Shown piece by piece: positions 8,278 through 15,654 of a stretch of DNA of 36,593 bases. The translations under genes were made by a program, and so were the position numbers. A model generated the notes under the pieces. The model ran no database searches. It was given only the letters and a program-made list of their open reading frames with translations, and was not told the origin of the DNA. The DNA is taken from contig JAFGGO010000190.1 of NCBI GenBank assembly GCA_016930515.1, positions 1-36,593 on the forward strand, in the 5' to 3' direction. The number at the start of each line of letters is the position of its first letter. The stretch's first letter is position 1. Origin of the DNA: Promethearchaeota archaeon (lineage in GTDB: Archaea; Asgardarchaeota; Lokiarchaeia; Sigyniarchaeales; SOKP01).

Positions 8278-9771
8278 ATGAATTATGGTGAATTGCCAGA
8301 TCAATTAAACGACATACTCAACTTCATGCTTGAATCGACCGAAGATCTAATCGCTATTATAGATCAAGATCTCAACTATCAATGGATAAACGAGGATAAT
8401 TTTGAAGAAATCTTGGGATATACGAATAATGAAGTGATTGGAACTTACGCACCAGACATGATTCATCCAGACGACAGGAATTATGTTTTCGACATGTTTA
8501 AGAACATTAACCAAACCAGTACAAAAGAAGTACAATTAGAGTTAAGAATAATGCATAAAAATGGGTTTTTTAAATGGTTCGATTCAAAAAGCTTGAATTA
8601 TCTTGATTCACACGAAAAACCTAAAATATTTGTAATTTTTCGAGACTTGACGGAAAAAAAAAAACTCGAAAAAAAACTAAAATCAACCGCCGATAAATTT
8701 TTAAATTTATTGAACAATTCTAGCGATATTGTAATCGTAATAAACGAAAATAACAAGATCGAGACAATTCATAGCGGATTGTTTAAAGATCCTCTGAACT
8801 ATTTAGAACAGGAAATGATAGGAAGGAATTGGCTAGATTTTATACATCCAAAAGAACAAGAAAAGCTATTAAATAAATTTAAAAAAGGATTTCATAAAAA
8901 TTTTTATGAAGTTCAAGTGTTAAACAAGAGAGGAGAATTTGTGGATTTAGACATTAGAGGGGCATCGTTTAAAGACGAAAACAACAAAAGAAAAACCTTA
9001 ATAGTCGCTAGAGATATATCGAAACGAAAACAAGTTGAAAAGTTACTCATATCGTCAAAAGAGAAACGTGATCTTTCTTACGATAAGATGTTATTTTACA
9101 AGGATTTGCTTTCTCACGATATTAACAATATTTTACAGAGTATCCTTACCATTACCGAACTCATCCTGCTCATGGAAGAAAAACATGAAAAATCCAACGA
9201 AATACAAGAATATTTGGAAAATATAAAACTTCAAGTCCAGCGTGGAGCGCGACTTGTTTCAAATCTCAAAATCTTATCCGATATAGAAGAAACCACCCCC
9301 TTATTAAGAAAAACAGAAGTAATACATGTTTTAGAAAAATCAATTAAATCTGCAAATAAAATATATGGTAATAGTCTAAAAATTCAGATTGAAACCGAAG
9401 AGCCTCAATATTATATTTTCGCAAATGAATTATTAGAAATCGTTTTTGAGAACATCATTAAGAACGCTATTGAACATAATGATAACGAAAAAATTGAATT
9501 GAACATTAGAGCTTCAATCGAACAGATAGAAAATCGTAATTTTTTAATCATGGAATTCCAGGATAATGGAACGGGTATTGACGATTCAATTAAGAAGGAA
9601 ATTTTTAGCAGGAACACGAGAAAACAAAAAAACGAAAAGTTCATTGGTTTAGGACTCACTCTAGTAAAAAAAATAATGGACACCTATAAAGGAACCATTA
9701 GAGTAAAAGACCTCAAAAAAGGAAACAAAACGATTGGAAGTAATTTTATTTTATTAATTCCTTTAATATAA
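8278..9771 (+). CDS. PAS-PAS sensor histidine kinase (orphan)
   Basis: A soluble 497-residue kinase with the same plan as the one at 379-1905. Two PAS domains lie at about residues 15-125 (with MIHPDDR and a PAC-like FRDLTEKKK) and 137-250 (FIHPKE, ARDISKRK). A dimerisation helix follows with phospho-acceptor H280 in LLSHDINNIL. The HATPase_c domain has ENIIKNAIEHN (391-401), DNGTGI (429-434) and FIGLGLTL (about 455-462). The two kinases share the HD-x-x-N signature and the end of the catalytic domain (NFIL-IP), so they are likely paralogues. No response regulator or receiver domain is encoded nearby. Start ATG 8278 is preceded by AAGGG about 12 nt upstream, a loose match. Confidence 0.9.
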   Translation: MNYGELPDQLNDILNFMLESTEDLIAIIDQDLNYQWINEDNFEEILGYTNNEVIGTYAPDMIHPDDRNYVFDMFKNINQTSTKEVQLELRIMHKNGFFKWFDSKSLNYLDSHEKPKIFVIFRDLTEKKKLEKKLKSTADKFLNLLNNSSDIVIVINENNKIETIHSGLFKDPLNYLEQEMIGRNWLDFIHPKEQEKLLNKFKKGFHKNFYEVQVLNKRGEFVDLDIRGASFKDENNKRKTLIVARDISKRKQVEKLLISSKEKRDLSYDKMLFYKDLLSHDINNILQSILTITELILLMEEKHEKSNEIQEYLENIKLQVQRGARLVSNLKILSDIEETTPLLRKTEVIHVLEKSIKSANKIYGNSLKIQIETEEPQYYIFANELLEIVFENIIKNAIEHNDNEKIELNIRASIEQIENRNFLIMEFQDNGTGIDDSIKKEIFSRNTRKQKNEKFIGLGLTLVKKIMDTYKGTIRVKDLKKGNKTIGSNFILLIPLI

Positions 9772-9782
9772 ATAACAAAGTA

Positions 9783-10517
9783 TCAAAAATATTTTTTTAA
9801 ATACGCCATCATTACATCTGGATAATTCGTATAGATTGCTTCTATAAATTCGTCCTTATATCTCCATCTTAATAATTTTTTCATGCGATTCTTGGAATTT
9901 ACGCCCCAAACATAACATTTTAACCCATTATCGATGATTTGGGTCATGTTGCTGTCTATATTCGTCCTTTCAGCTTTTAAATTAATAGCGTGAATTTGAT
10001 TTTCTAAGATTACATTAAAATCTAGGGTTTCAGGTTTTATAAGAGGGATGTTATGGGGAAGCGTGTGAACTAGTTTAATATCATTATTATATTCTCTTAA
10101 TTTCGCTAAAATATTAATTCTAGTATCTGTAATTTCGATACTATCAAGAAGCTCATGTATTATAGCCAAATTAATCAATTCCATACCAACTATATGATCT
10201 CCGATATCAAAACTATATCTAATCTTAGAATTACCTTCTTTAAATTTATTAAAAACACTTTCCAACAGGGGAATTCTTCTATCGTCTTCAAAATCTAACA
10301 TATTTAATTGCTGTATAGTTAACTCCGAAATATCGTAAATATTTGAATTTTTTTCGAATGTCCCATCATGAATACAAACAAGTTGGTTATCTTTCGTGAG
10401 ATGTAGATCTGTTTCGATACCCGCCCCCATTGAGACAGCTCTTTCGAAAGATTTAATGGTATTTTCTATTTCATAACCCATTGCTCCCCTATGACCAAAA
10501 ATATACGGTTTTTCCAT
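9783..10517 (-). CDS. Glycerophosphodiester phosphodiesterase (GDPD)
   Basis: A 244-residue TIM-barrel phosphodiesterase, the normal size for cytoplasmic UgpQ-type enzymes. It hydrolyses glycerophosphodiesters to glycerol phosphate and an alcohol. Catalytic residues are clear: FGHRG (H9, R10), ENT (E18, N19), ETDLHLT (metal ligands E35, D37) and IHDGT (H50 general acid). The C-terminal YVWGVNS and TNYPD motifs complete the barrel. No signal peptide is present. In archaea such enzymes are linked to polar-lipid turnover; the nearby PAP2 phosphatase and VTT membrane protein fit a membrane-lipid theme, though the three genes are not in one operon. Confidence 0.92.
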   Translation of the reverse strand: MEKPYIFGHRGAMGYEIENTIKSFERAVSMGAGIETDLHLTKDNQLVCIHDGTFEKNSNIYDISELTIQQLNMLDFEDDRRIPLLESVFNKFKEGNSKIRYSFDIGDHIVGMELINLAIIHELLDSIEITDTRINILAKLREYNNDIKLVHTLPHNIPLIKPETLDFNVILENQIHAINLKAERTNIDSNMTQIIDNGLKCYVWGVNSKNRMKKLLRWRYKDEFIEAIYTNYPDVMMAYLKKYF

Positions 10518-10642
10518 TTTTCTATATTTAAATTTCCTTATGGCAATAAAAATGATAGTTTTTAAAGAATTTTAAATTATTCATATTACTTTATCTCATT
10601 TTAAAGGGAATTTTATCTAACAATCACAAGGTATTTTTATTA

Positions 10643-11470
10643 ATGAATGAAAACGACGAGAGAACTAGCTTTAAAACGAAACTAAACGAATATGCAAAGA
10701 ATTTATTCAAATTTTCTCATTACAGCACGAAAACAAAACTCTATATCATATTGTTTTTGTTCTTAGTAGTCCTTTCTTTAGGTTTGCTATTTTATATGAT
10801 ATTTTTTGATCCAACTATCTTATATAGAATAGTCGTTGAATTTTTTGTGAATCCAATATATCTTTCTGGATTTCTTGGAATATTTCTTTTTATTGGTATT
10901 ATGGCAATACAAGGATTGATTGTACCTTTACCCTCAGAAGTAGTGTTATTCATGACGGGTTTGATATGGGGGTGGGCAATTGGAGGATTCATGGGAATAA
11001 TTGGCTCGATGGCTGCTGGATCTTTGTGTTTTTACATTAGTAGAAAGGGAGGAAGACCATTAGTAGAAAAATTAATTGGAGAGAAAGGAATAGATGTAAT
11101 TGACGAATATATAAGAAAACACGAGATTAAAGCGGTAATTCTCCTAAGATTTATCCCTTTTGTTCCTTTTGATGTTGTTTCTTACGTGTCTGGATTGGTT
11201 GATATAGATTTTAAACGATATTCCTTAGGAACATTCATTGGGTCTATTTTTCGAGCATTTTTTTACTCGATATTAGGATCGATTTTATTGAGTGGTTTGA
11301 ATTTACCAGTAATTTTTGCTGAACTTCCTATCGAGACTATTGATGCACAATCAAATATGTTCAATTTTATACTATTCCTCGTGTTCGCAGTTTTCGCTAT
11401 AATGTTCTTGGCTTATTACTTATTAACCAAAAGAATTAACAAAAAGGAAAAAGAATTAAAAGAATTTTAA
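10643..11470 (+). CDS. VTT/DedA-family (SNARE-associated, TVP38/TMEM64-like) membrane protein
   Basis: A polytopic membrane protein of 275 residues with about six hydrophobic segments (near 33-55, 73-95, 100-128, 160-185, 195-220, 240-265). The core carries the VTT-domain pattern: a re-entrant region with VPLPSEVVL, a glycine-rich helix pair, and RFIPFVPFDVVSYVSG, equivalent to the conserved arginine/proline motif of DedA proteins. Family members include lipid scramblases (TMEM41B, VMP1) and bacterial undecaprenyl-phosphate or phosphatidylethanolamine flippases. Flipping of an archaeal lipid carrier is a reasonable inference, not shown here. The C-terminus ends in a lysine-rich cytoplasmic tail. 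It is divergent from the GDPD gene across 125 bp. Confidence 0.88.
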   Translation: MNENDERTSFKTKLNEYAKNLFKFSHYSTKTKLYIILFLFLVVLSLGLLFYMIFFDPTILYRIVVEFFVNPIYLSGFLGIFLFIGIMAIQGLIVPLPSEVVLFMTGLIWGWAIGGFMGIIGSMAAGSLCFYISRKGGRPLVEKLIGEKGIDVIDEYIRKHEIKAVILLRFIPFVPFDVVSYVSGLVDIDFKRYSLGTFIGSIFRAFFYSILGSILLSGLNLPVIFAELPIETIDAQSNMFNFILFLVFAVFAIMFLAYYLLTKRINKKEKELKEF

Positions 11471-11515
11471 ATTATGAATTTTATCATTAGATTAAAGGGA
11501 TTAAATGTTCTTCAT

Positions 11516-12388
11516 TTATTCATTAACTTTTCTTCCCCTTAGCCACGCATCCATAACGAAAGAACTGAAAAGTCGGATGTGATTCTCGTCTTTCGTGTGA
11601 AACGCGAGGAAATTATCGTCTTTATTTCCAATTATCGCTAATAATAATTCTTCTCCGTCGCAATTTATTGAGAAGCGGTCTTCGCCAGAATAATTACGCA
11701 AGGAGATATTGTCAAGACTTAAGAATTCCTCAACTAAATTTGCTTGATCTTCGTCGCTAGGAACGATAAAGCATGATATTTTTAAATTAACAAAATTTCT
11801 TACCTCGTAAAGATGCAAAACTTGCAAATCATCGATTTTTGGTACACAAATCATGACATTATGTTTTGCGTTATTTAGTATTTCTCTCATTTTATCGAGA
11901 ATATCGTTTTTAGAAATTTCAACTTGAGTAAAATCAATGATTTTAGGAACTTTCGCTTCTAATTGTGCTTTTTTTAAAGATTCGTTTTCTAATTCTAACT
12001 TTTCTAACTCTCTATCGGCCTTTCCAAGCTCTTCGTTGAGAATGTTGATTTCCTTGTTTAAGTTTGTTATTTCCGAATTAATACGATTTATTTGGTCTTG
12101 AAGGGTATTTTTATCTTTAAGAACGCTTTCGAGTTCCTTTTCTTTTTCAGATACTATGTGTTCGCTAATAGACGCAGTAGATGTTAATTTTTGAAGTTGT
12201 TCTTCTTTTTGAGAGATGGTTTTTTCCATCGTTTCTATATTACCATCTTTAATTTTTAGTGAACCCTCAAGGGTTTTGATTTGATCGTCCTTTAATGTTA
12301 AGGATTCTTTTAAAGTTTGGATGCTATTTTCAAGAGTTTTAATCAAAGCGTCCTTGGTCGCGAGTTGTTTTTTGAATTCTTCTTCCAT
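11516..12388 (-). CDS. Coiled-coil protein with TrmB/PLD-like C-terminal domain
   Basis: A 290-residue protein in two parts. Residues 1 to about 145 form a long, highly charged coiled coil with near-14-residue internal repeats (units of the type KTLE-SI, KTLEGSL, ETMEKTI). From about 150 to the end is a compact alpha/beta domain containing NVMICVPKID, ISCFIVPS, LRNYSG and LLLAIIGNK. This strand order resembles the sugar/effector-binding C-terminal domain of TrmB regulators and PLD-like folds, but no HKD motif is present, so catalysis is unlikely. No winged helix is visible. A role as an oligomeric scaffold or effector sensor is inference. The gene stands alone on the minus strand, with a 92-bp gap to the beta-helix gene. 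Confidence 0.65.
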   Translation of the reverse strand: MEEEFKKQLATKDALIKTLENSIQTLKESLTLKDDQIKTLEGSLKIKDGNIETMEKTISQKEEQLQKLTSTASISEHIVSEKEKELESVLKDKNTLQDQINRINSEITNLNKEINILNEELGKADRELEKLELENESLKKAQLEAKVPKIIDFTQVEISKNDILDKMREILNNAKHNVMICVPKIDDLQVLHLYEVRNFVNLKISCFIVPSDEDQANLVEEFLSLDNISLRNYSGEDRFSINCDGEELLLAIIGNKDDNFLAFHTKDENHIRLFSSFVMDAWLRGRKVNE

Positions 12389-12480
12389 AAATTATCACAA
12401 TAATGTAAGTTTTTATAACGAATTAAACACCTTAGAATAAATATTAGTTTATTTCATTATAAATTTAATTTTACTAAAAA

Positions 12481-12939
12481 TTAGATTGTAATAGTCTCTA
12501 ATTTTCCACTTGCGTTTAGCTTAATTAACTCGTTTTTCCCTTGATAGTTATCGGGAAGATTTATATTTGAATCAACGATACAATAAGAAAGCTTGCAATG
12601 TTTTCCGAGAAGAACCTTGTCAAGAAGAATTGTATTAGAAAGTTCACAAAAAGCACCAAGCTCGCTCATTCCCCCAATAACTACATTTGGTCCGAGCAAG
12701 GCTGTATCTCCAATTTTTACGCCAGGTGTTAATATTACAGGCTCAATAAAAGTTGGAAAGTCTCCGATATAACCCTTAATTTTAAGGCCTCTGAGTGTTT
12801 CGTTATTATTTTTTAGTATTTCTTTCAATCTATCAGGTGAATCTTCTCCTGAGTTTATGTGATTTACCTCTGATTTGATTATTTCAAGAGCTTCTGTTAT
12901 ATTTCCATTAGAGAGGGCAGAACTTATTTTATCTTTCAT
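12481..12939 (-). CDS. Left-handed beta-helix (hexapeptide-repeat) protein without a transferase domain
   Basis: A 152-residue protein. The first ~55 residues are helical. From about residue 60 to 130 there are imperfect hexapeptide repeats of the LbH type (PVILTPGVKIGDTALLGPNV, then VIGGMSELGAF and CELSNTILLDKVLLG). The repeat pattern is most like the C-terminal half of NDP-sugar pyrophosphorylases (GlmU/glucose-1-phosphate nucleotidyltransferase-like). The nucleotidyltransferase domain (GxGTRL motif) is absent, and the frame is not obviously truncated. It may therefore be an accessory or trimeric scaffold subunit, or an acyltransferase-fold protein of unknown activity. ATG at 12939. Confidence 0.65.
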   Translation of the reverse strand: MKDKISSALSNGNITEALEIIKSEVNHINSGEDSPDRLKEILKNNNETLRGLKIKGYIGDFPTFIEPVILTPGVKIGDTALLGPNVVIGGMSELGAFCELSNTILLDKVLLGKHCKLSYCIVDSNINLPDNYQGKNELIKLNASGKLETITI

Positions 12940-13051
12940 TTTATTTTTCTCGAACTTAAAAAATTTTTAGAAGTTTTTAAAGAGAAATGTATTATTCTTC
13001 AAAATATTTTTGATTTCTTAATTTAACATTTAAAAATAAAATTTTTATTGT

Positions 13052-14305
13052 TCATTCAATAATAATTCTCGTGATTTTATCTATTATCTTAAGGGCTCCA
13101 AAATAAGATTCTGAGAAGTTATTCCCTTTAAATAACACACTACATATTGGTGATCCTTTAGTTACGATCATTTCTGGATCAGGTTTATCGAATACGTGAT
13201 CCAAGCCGTTAATTTTATTTATTATCGTTTTGTTAATACTTTTCGGTGAAAAAAAAATAAATTTCGTTGCAAAACATGATGATTTAACTTTTTCTAATTT
13301 CTTCTTTACAGTTTCCCATCCTCCATTTTCAAAACACCTCAAATGGAGATCTACCAAGTTTATTCCCAAAACACATTCAGAGGCGCTTAAAGATCCGGGT
13401 ATTCTTGGATTAATTTCCATCAATAATGGTTGATTGCCGTTCTGTAATACAAAATCGAATCCATTTATTCCCATTAGAGAATATTTTTTACATAAATCAA
13501 TTGCTATCTTTTCAATTTTGACGGTTTGATTTGGAAATAAAGAGCAAGGAACGATATTTCCACAGTACATGAATTCTTGAGGAGAATTTAAAAATTTTTC
13601 TCCAATTATTTGTCGATTAACTGTTAAAACCTTGGCTTCAATACCATTTGAAATGGTTGTACAACTAATAGGTTTCCCCTCGATATACTGTTGAATAATC
13701 CATTGATTCTGATTAAAATCTTCGGTTTTGAGAAGTTTTAATCTATAGTGCAAGGCCGTTTTATTGGGTATTTTATAGATGCTCATTCCTCCCGAACCTT
13801 GTTTCCTTTTTAAAACAACTGGAAAAAAAAATGATTTTGGATCTTTCAGGAAATCTTCTAGAGTTTGGGTTAAGGGCACTTGAATCTGATTTTCTTTCAG
13901 ATAATCATATATCCGCTCAATATCACGAGCTTTCATTATTGTGTCGTTTGAATTATTGGCATAAATTGCTTGATATTCATTTTGTTCTATATAATCCACT
14001 ATTTTCTGTCTTTCTTCGATATCATCATCTAAACCACTGCCAATAACGATATATTTAATATTTTCGTGTTTTTTCAAGAGTTCAATTGAAAGACCCGCTA
14101 ATAGCTTGTGATAAACAATTTTAGCACATTCGTAGTCAGAATTTATTTCTTTAATAATGATTTTGTAATCAATCACATGAGGAAATAAATCTAAATCTCC
14201 AAAAAAATCGACTGTGCATACATCATACCCAGATTTATGTAAAGATTTAACAATCGGACGAGAATTGAATCCTATTATTAAAACGCTATTTTCCTTTCCC
14301 TTCAT
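13052..14305 (-). CDS. ATP-grasp domain ligase
   Basis: A 417-residue ATP-grasp enzyme, likely an ATP-dependent carboxylate-amine ligase or related carboligase. An N-terminal pre-ATP-grasp Rossmann-like segment (SVLIIGFNSRPIV) precedes the ATP-binding core with FFPVVLKRKQGSGGMSIYKI (lysines plus glycine-rich loop), QQYIEGKPISCT and the metal-binding end LLMEINPRIPGSLSAS. It resembles uncharacterised archaeal ATP-grasp proteins (COG2232-like, as I recall them). The substrate is unknown. I chose ATG at 14305 because homology-like sequence begins right after it; the frame is open upstream to a TTG at 14359, but that extension is lysine-rich and overlaps the start-proximal end of a decayed hydrolase gene. 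Confidence 0.8.
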   Translation of the reverse strand: MKGKENSVLIIGFNSRPIVKSLHKSGYDVCTVDFFGDLDLFPHVIDYKIIIKEINSDYECAKIVYHKLLAGLSIELLKKHENIKYIVIGSGLDDDIEERQKIVDYIEQNEYQAIYANNSNDTIMKARDIERIYDYLKENQIQVPLTQTLEDFLKDPKSFFFPVVLKRKQGSGGMSIYKIPNKTALHYRLKLLKTEDFNQNQWIIQQYIEGKPISCTTISNGIEAKVLTVNRQIIGEKFLNSPQEFMYCGNIVPCSLFPNQTVKIEKIAIDLCKKYSLMGINGFDFVLQNGNQPLLMEINPRIPGSLSASECVLGINLVDLHLRCFENGGWETVKKKLEKVKSSCFATKFIFFSPKSINKTIINKINGLDHVFDKPDPEMIVTKGSPICSVLFKGNNFSESYFGALKIIDKITRIIIE

Positions 14306-14352
14306 TATTAAGTAAAACCTTAGATTGTTTAAAGAAATTTTCTTGGGTTTTT

Positions 14353-14640
14353 TTAACAATATTCAAAAAAAAATCAGATACATATTTTGCTATAATATTT
14401 GCCGCTTCTTTGCATATATCGTGACTTTATTTCTTCGTAGGTTTCCCGCATTGGCTTATCGGAACGATCGTGCCCTCTCTGATACCATAATAAACAGGAA
14501 AAGGATTCTGATAAAATCGGAATAAAAAATTTAAAATTTTTGTGATTTAAATCATATCCATGATTTAAAACCAAAAATGGACTGCTTCCCTCAATTTCGT
14601 ACCAAATATGCGTTCCATCTGATAATTTTATAAATGGCAT
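14353..14640 (-). pseudogene. Decayed alpha/beta-hydrolase fragment
   Basis: The frame from ATG 14640 encodes the N-terminal third of an alpha/beta-hydrolase: an opening strand (FIKLSDGTHIWYEIEG), the oxyanion-region HG of LVLNHG, then LLWYQRGHDRSDKP, equivalent to the usual DxRGxGxSD segment. After about residue 70 the sequence loses the fold and stops at 14374. In another frame it continues as EAANIIAKYVSDFF, which resembles the helix preceding the nucleophile elbow, and stops at 14353. The nucleophile, acid and histidine regions are missing entirely. This fits a frameshift plus 3' truncation. A short functional protein is possible but unlikely. Confidence 0.6.
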
Positions 14641-14748
14641 TTTAATTAAATCCTAATCAATTCTAATAATTAATTATTTTTGTTGCTTAATCAAATATAG
14701 TTAATTTAAATATTCAATATTAAATAATGTTGAAATATATATCTTCTT

Positions 14749-15639
14749 ATGAGCATAATTTCTCGCAAGTTACAAAAAATCAATAAGTCGTATTTCGTGA
14801 GCTTGCCTAAAACTTGGATAAAAAACCTTAATTTAGACAAGAACTCCATCATCGACATGCTCGTATGCGACGACGGTTCGATTAAAATTTCTCCTAAATT
14901 TGAAAAACAAGAACAAGCGCTTGACGAAATAATCCTCCAGTCAAGCAGGTATGTGGCAAGAGACATCGTAAAATATTGCCTTTCGGGAGTGGAAAAAATT
15001 ATTATTGTATCGAAAGAAGATTTTCAAGGAGAAATATGTAAGGATATTCTTTGGTTCGTGAATCACCTTCCAAATGCCGAAATCATTGAAAGAGATAAAA
15101 GAAGAATAATTGTGAGTAATTTTGGCTATAAACGAATTCCAACAAGAAAAATAATTCAAAGACTACTTTATCTAATCTGTGAAATATTTGAAAACATCCA
15201 AAAAGAGCAACCTACTGAATTGAAAAACAATTTTGACAGCGTGAGGCGACTTTATTTCGTATTAGTAACTCATATACGGACATATCTAAGGACTGGATTA
15301 TATGTATCAGAGGATAGAACATTTACACCGTTAGAAGCAATGGATTATAGAATGTTTTGCGAGAAAATAGAACGAATTGGATTAATACTACGCGATTTTA
15401 TATATATAAAAGGAGAATACAATGGATTTTTCGCTAAGGTTGAAGAGTTTTTTACAGAAGTAATGGATGCGTTCTTAAAGAAAAATTACCAAAAGGCTTG
15501 TGAAGCTTGGTTCAAAAGAGATGATTTAGTTCAACAAGCCCAAGAACTTTCTGAAGGCATGAATTGCGAAAAAAAAGTAAAATTAAACCAACTTTTAACA
15601 ATAATTGAATATTGTAAAGATATGGCAGATCTTATCTGA
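14749..15639 (+). CDS. SpoVT/AbrB-PhoU domain regulator
   Basis: A 296-residue archaeal-type regulator. Residues 1 to about 48 form a SpoVT/AbrB swapped-hairpin DNA-binding domain (KINKSYFVSLPKTWIKNLNL, then VCDDGSIKI). The remainder is helical with the PhoU-like three-helix pattern (about 70-290), including LEAMDYRMFCEKIERIG and the repeated acidic helices. Family members are annotated as phosphate-uptake regulators and often sit beside pst genes; none is present here. It may act as a transcription factor responding to phosphate or a metal. It converges on the chelatase gene, with only 15 bp between their ends. Start ATG 14749 lies about 35 bp after a TTAAATATT-type A/T-rich element, a plausible promoter. 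Confidence 0.8.
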   Translation: MSIISRKLQKINKSYFVSLPKTWIKNLNLDKNSIIDMLVCDDGSIKISPKFEKQEQALDEIILQSSRYVARDIVKYCLSGVEKIIIVSKEDFQGEICKDILWFVNHLPNAEIIERDKRRIIVSNFGYKRIPTRKIIQRLLYLICEIFENIQKEQPTELKNNFDSVRRLYFVLVTHIRTYLRTGLYVSEDRTFTPLEAMDYRMFCEKIERIGLILRDFIYIKGEYNGFFAKVEEFFTEVMDAFLKKNYQKACEAWFKRDDLVQQAQELSEGMNCEKKVKLNQLLTIIEYCKDMADLI

Positions 15640-15654
15640 AATTACTAAAAAAGG

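Noticed and set aside
11516..12388. Repeats in the coiled-coil gene as a DNA tandem repeat
   Set aside because: The periodicity is at the protein heptad level; the nucleotide copies are too diverged to be a DNA repeat array.
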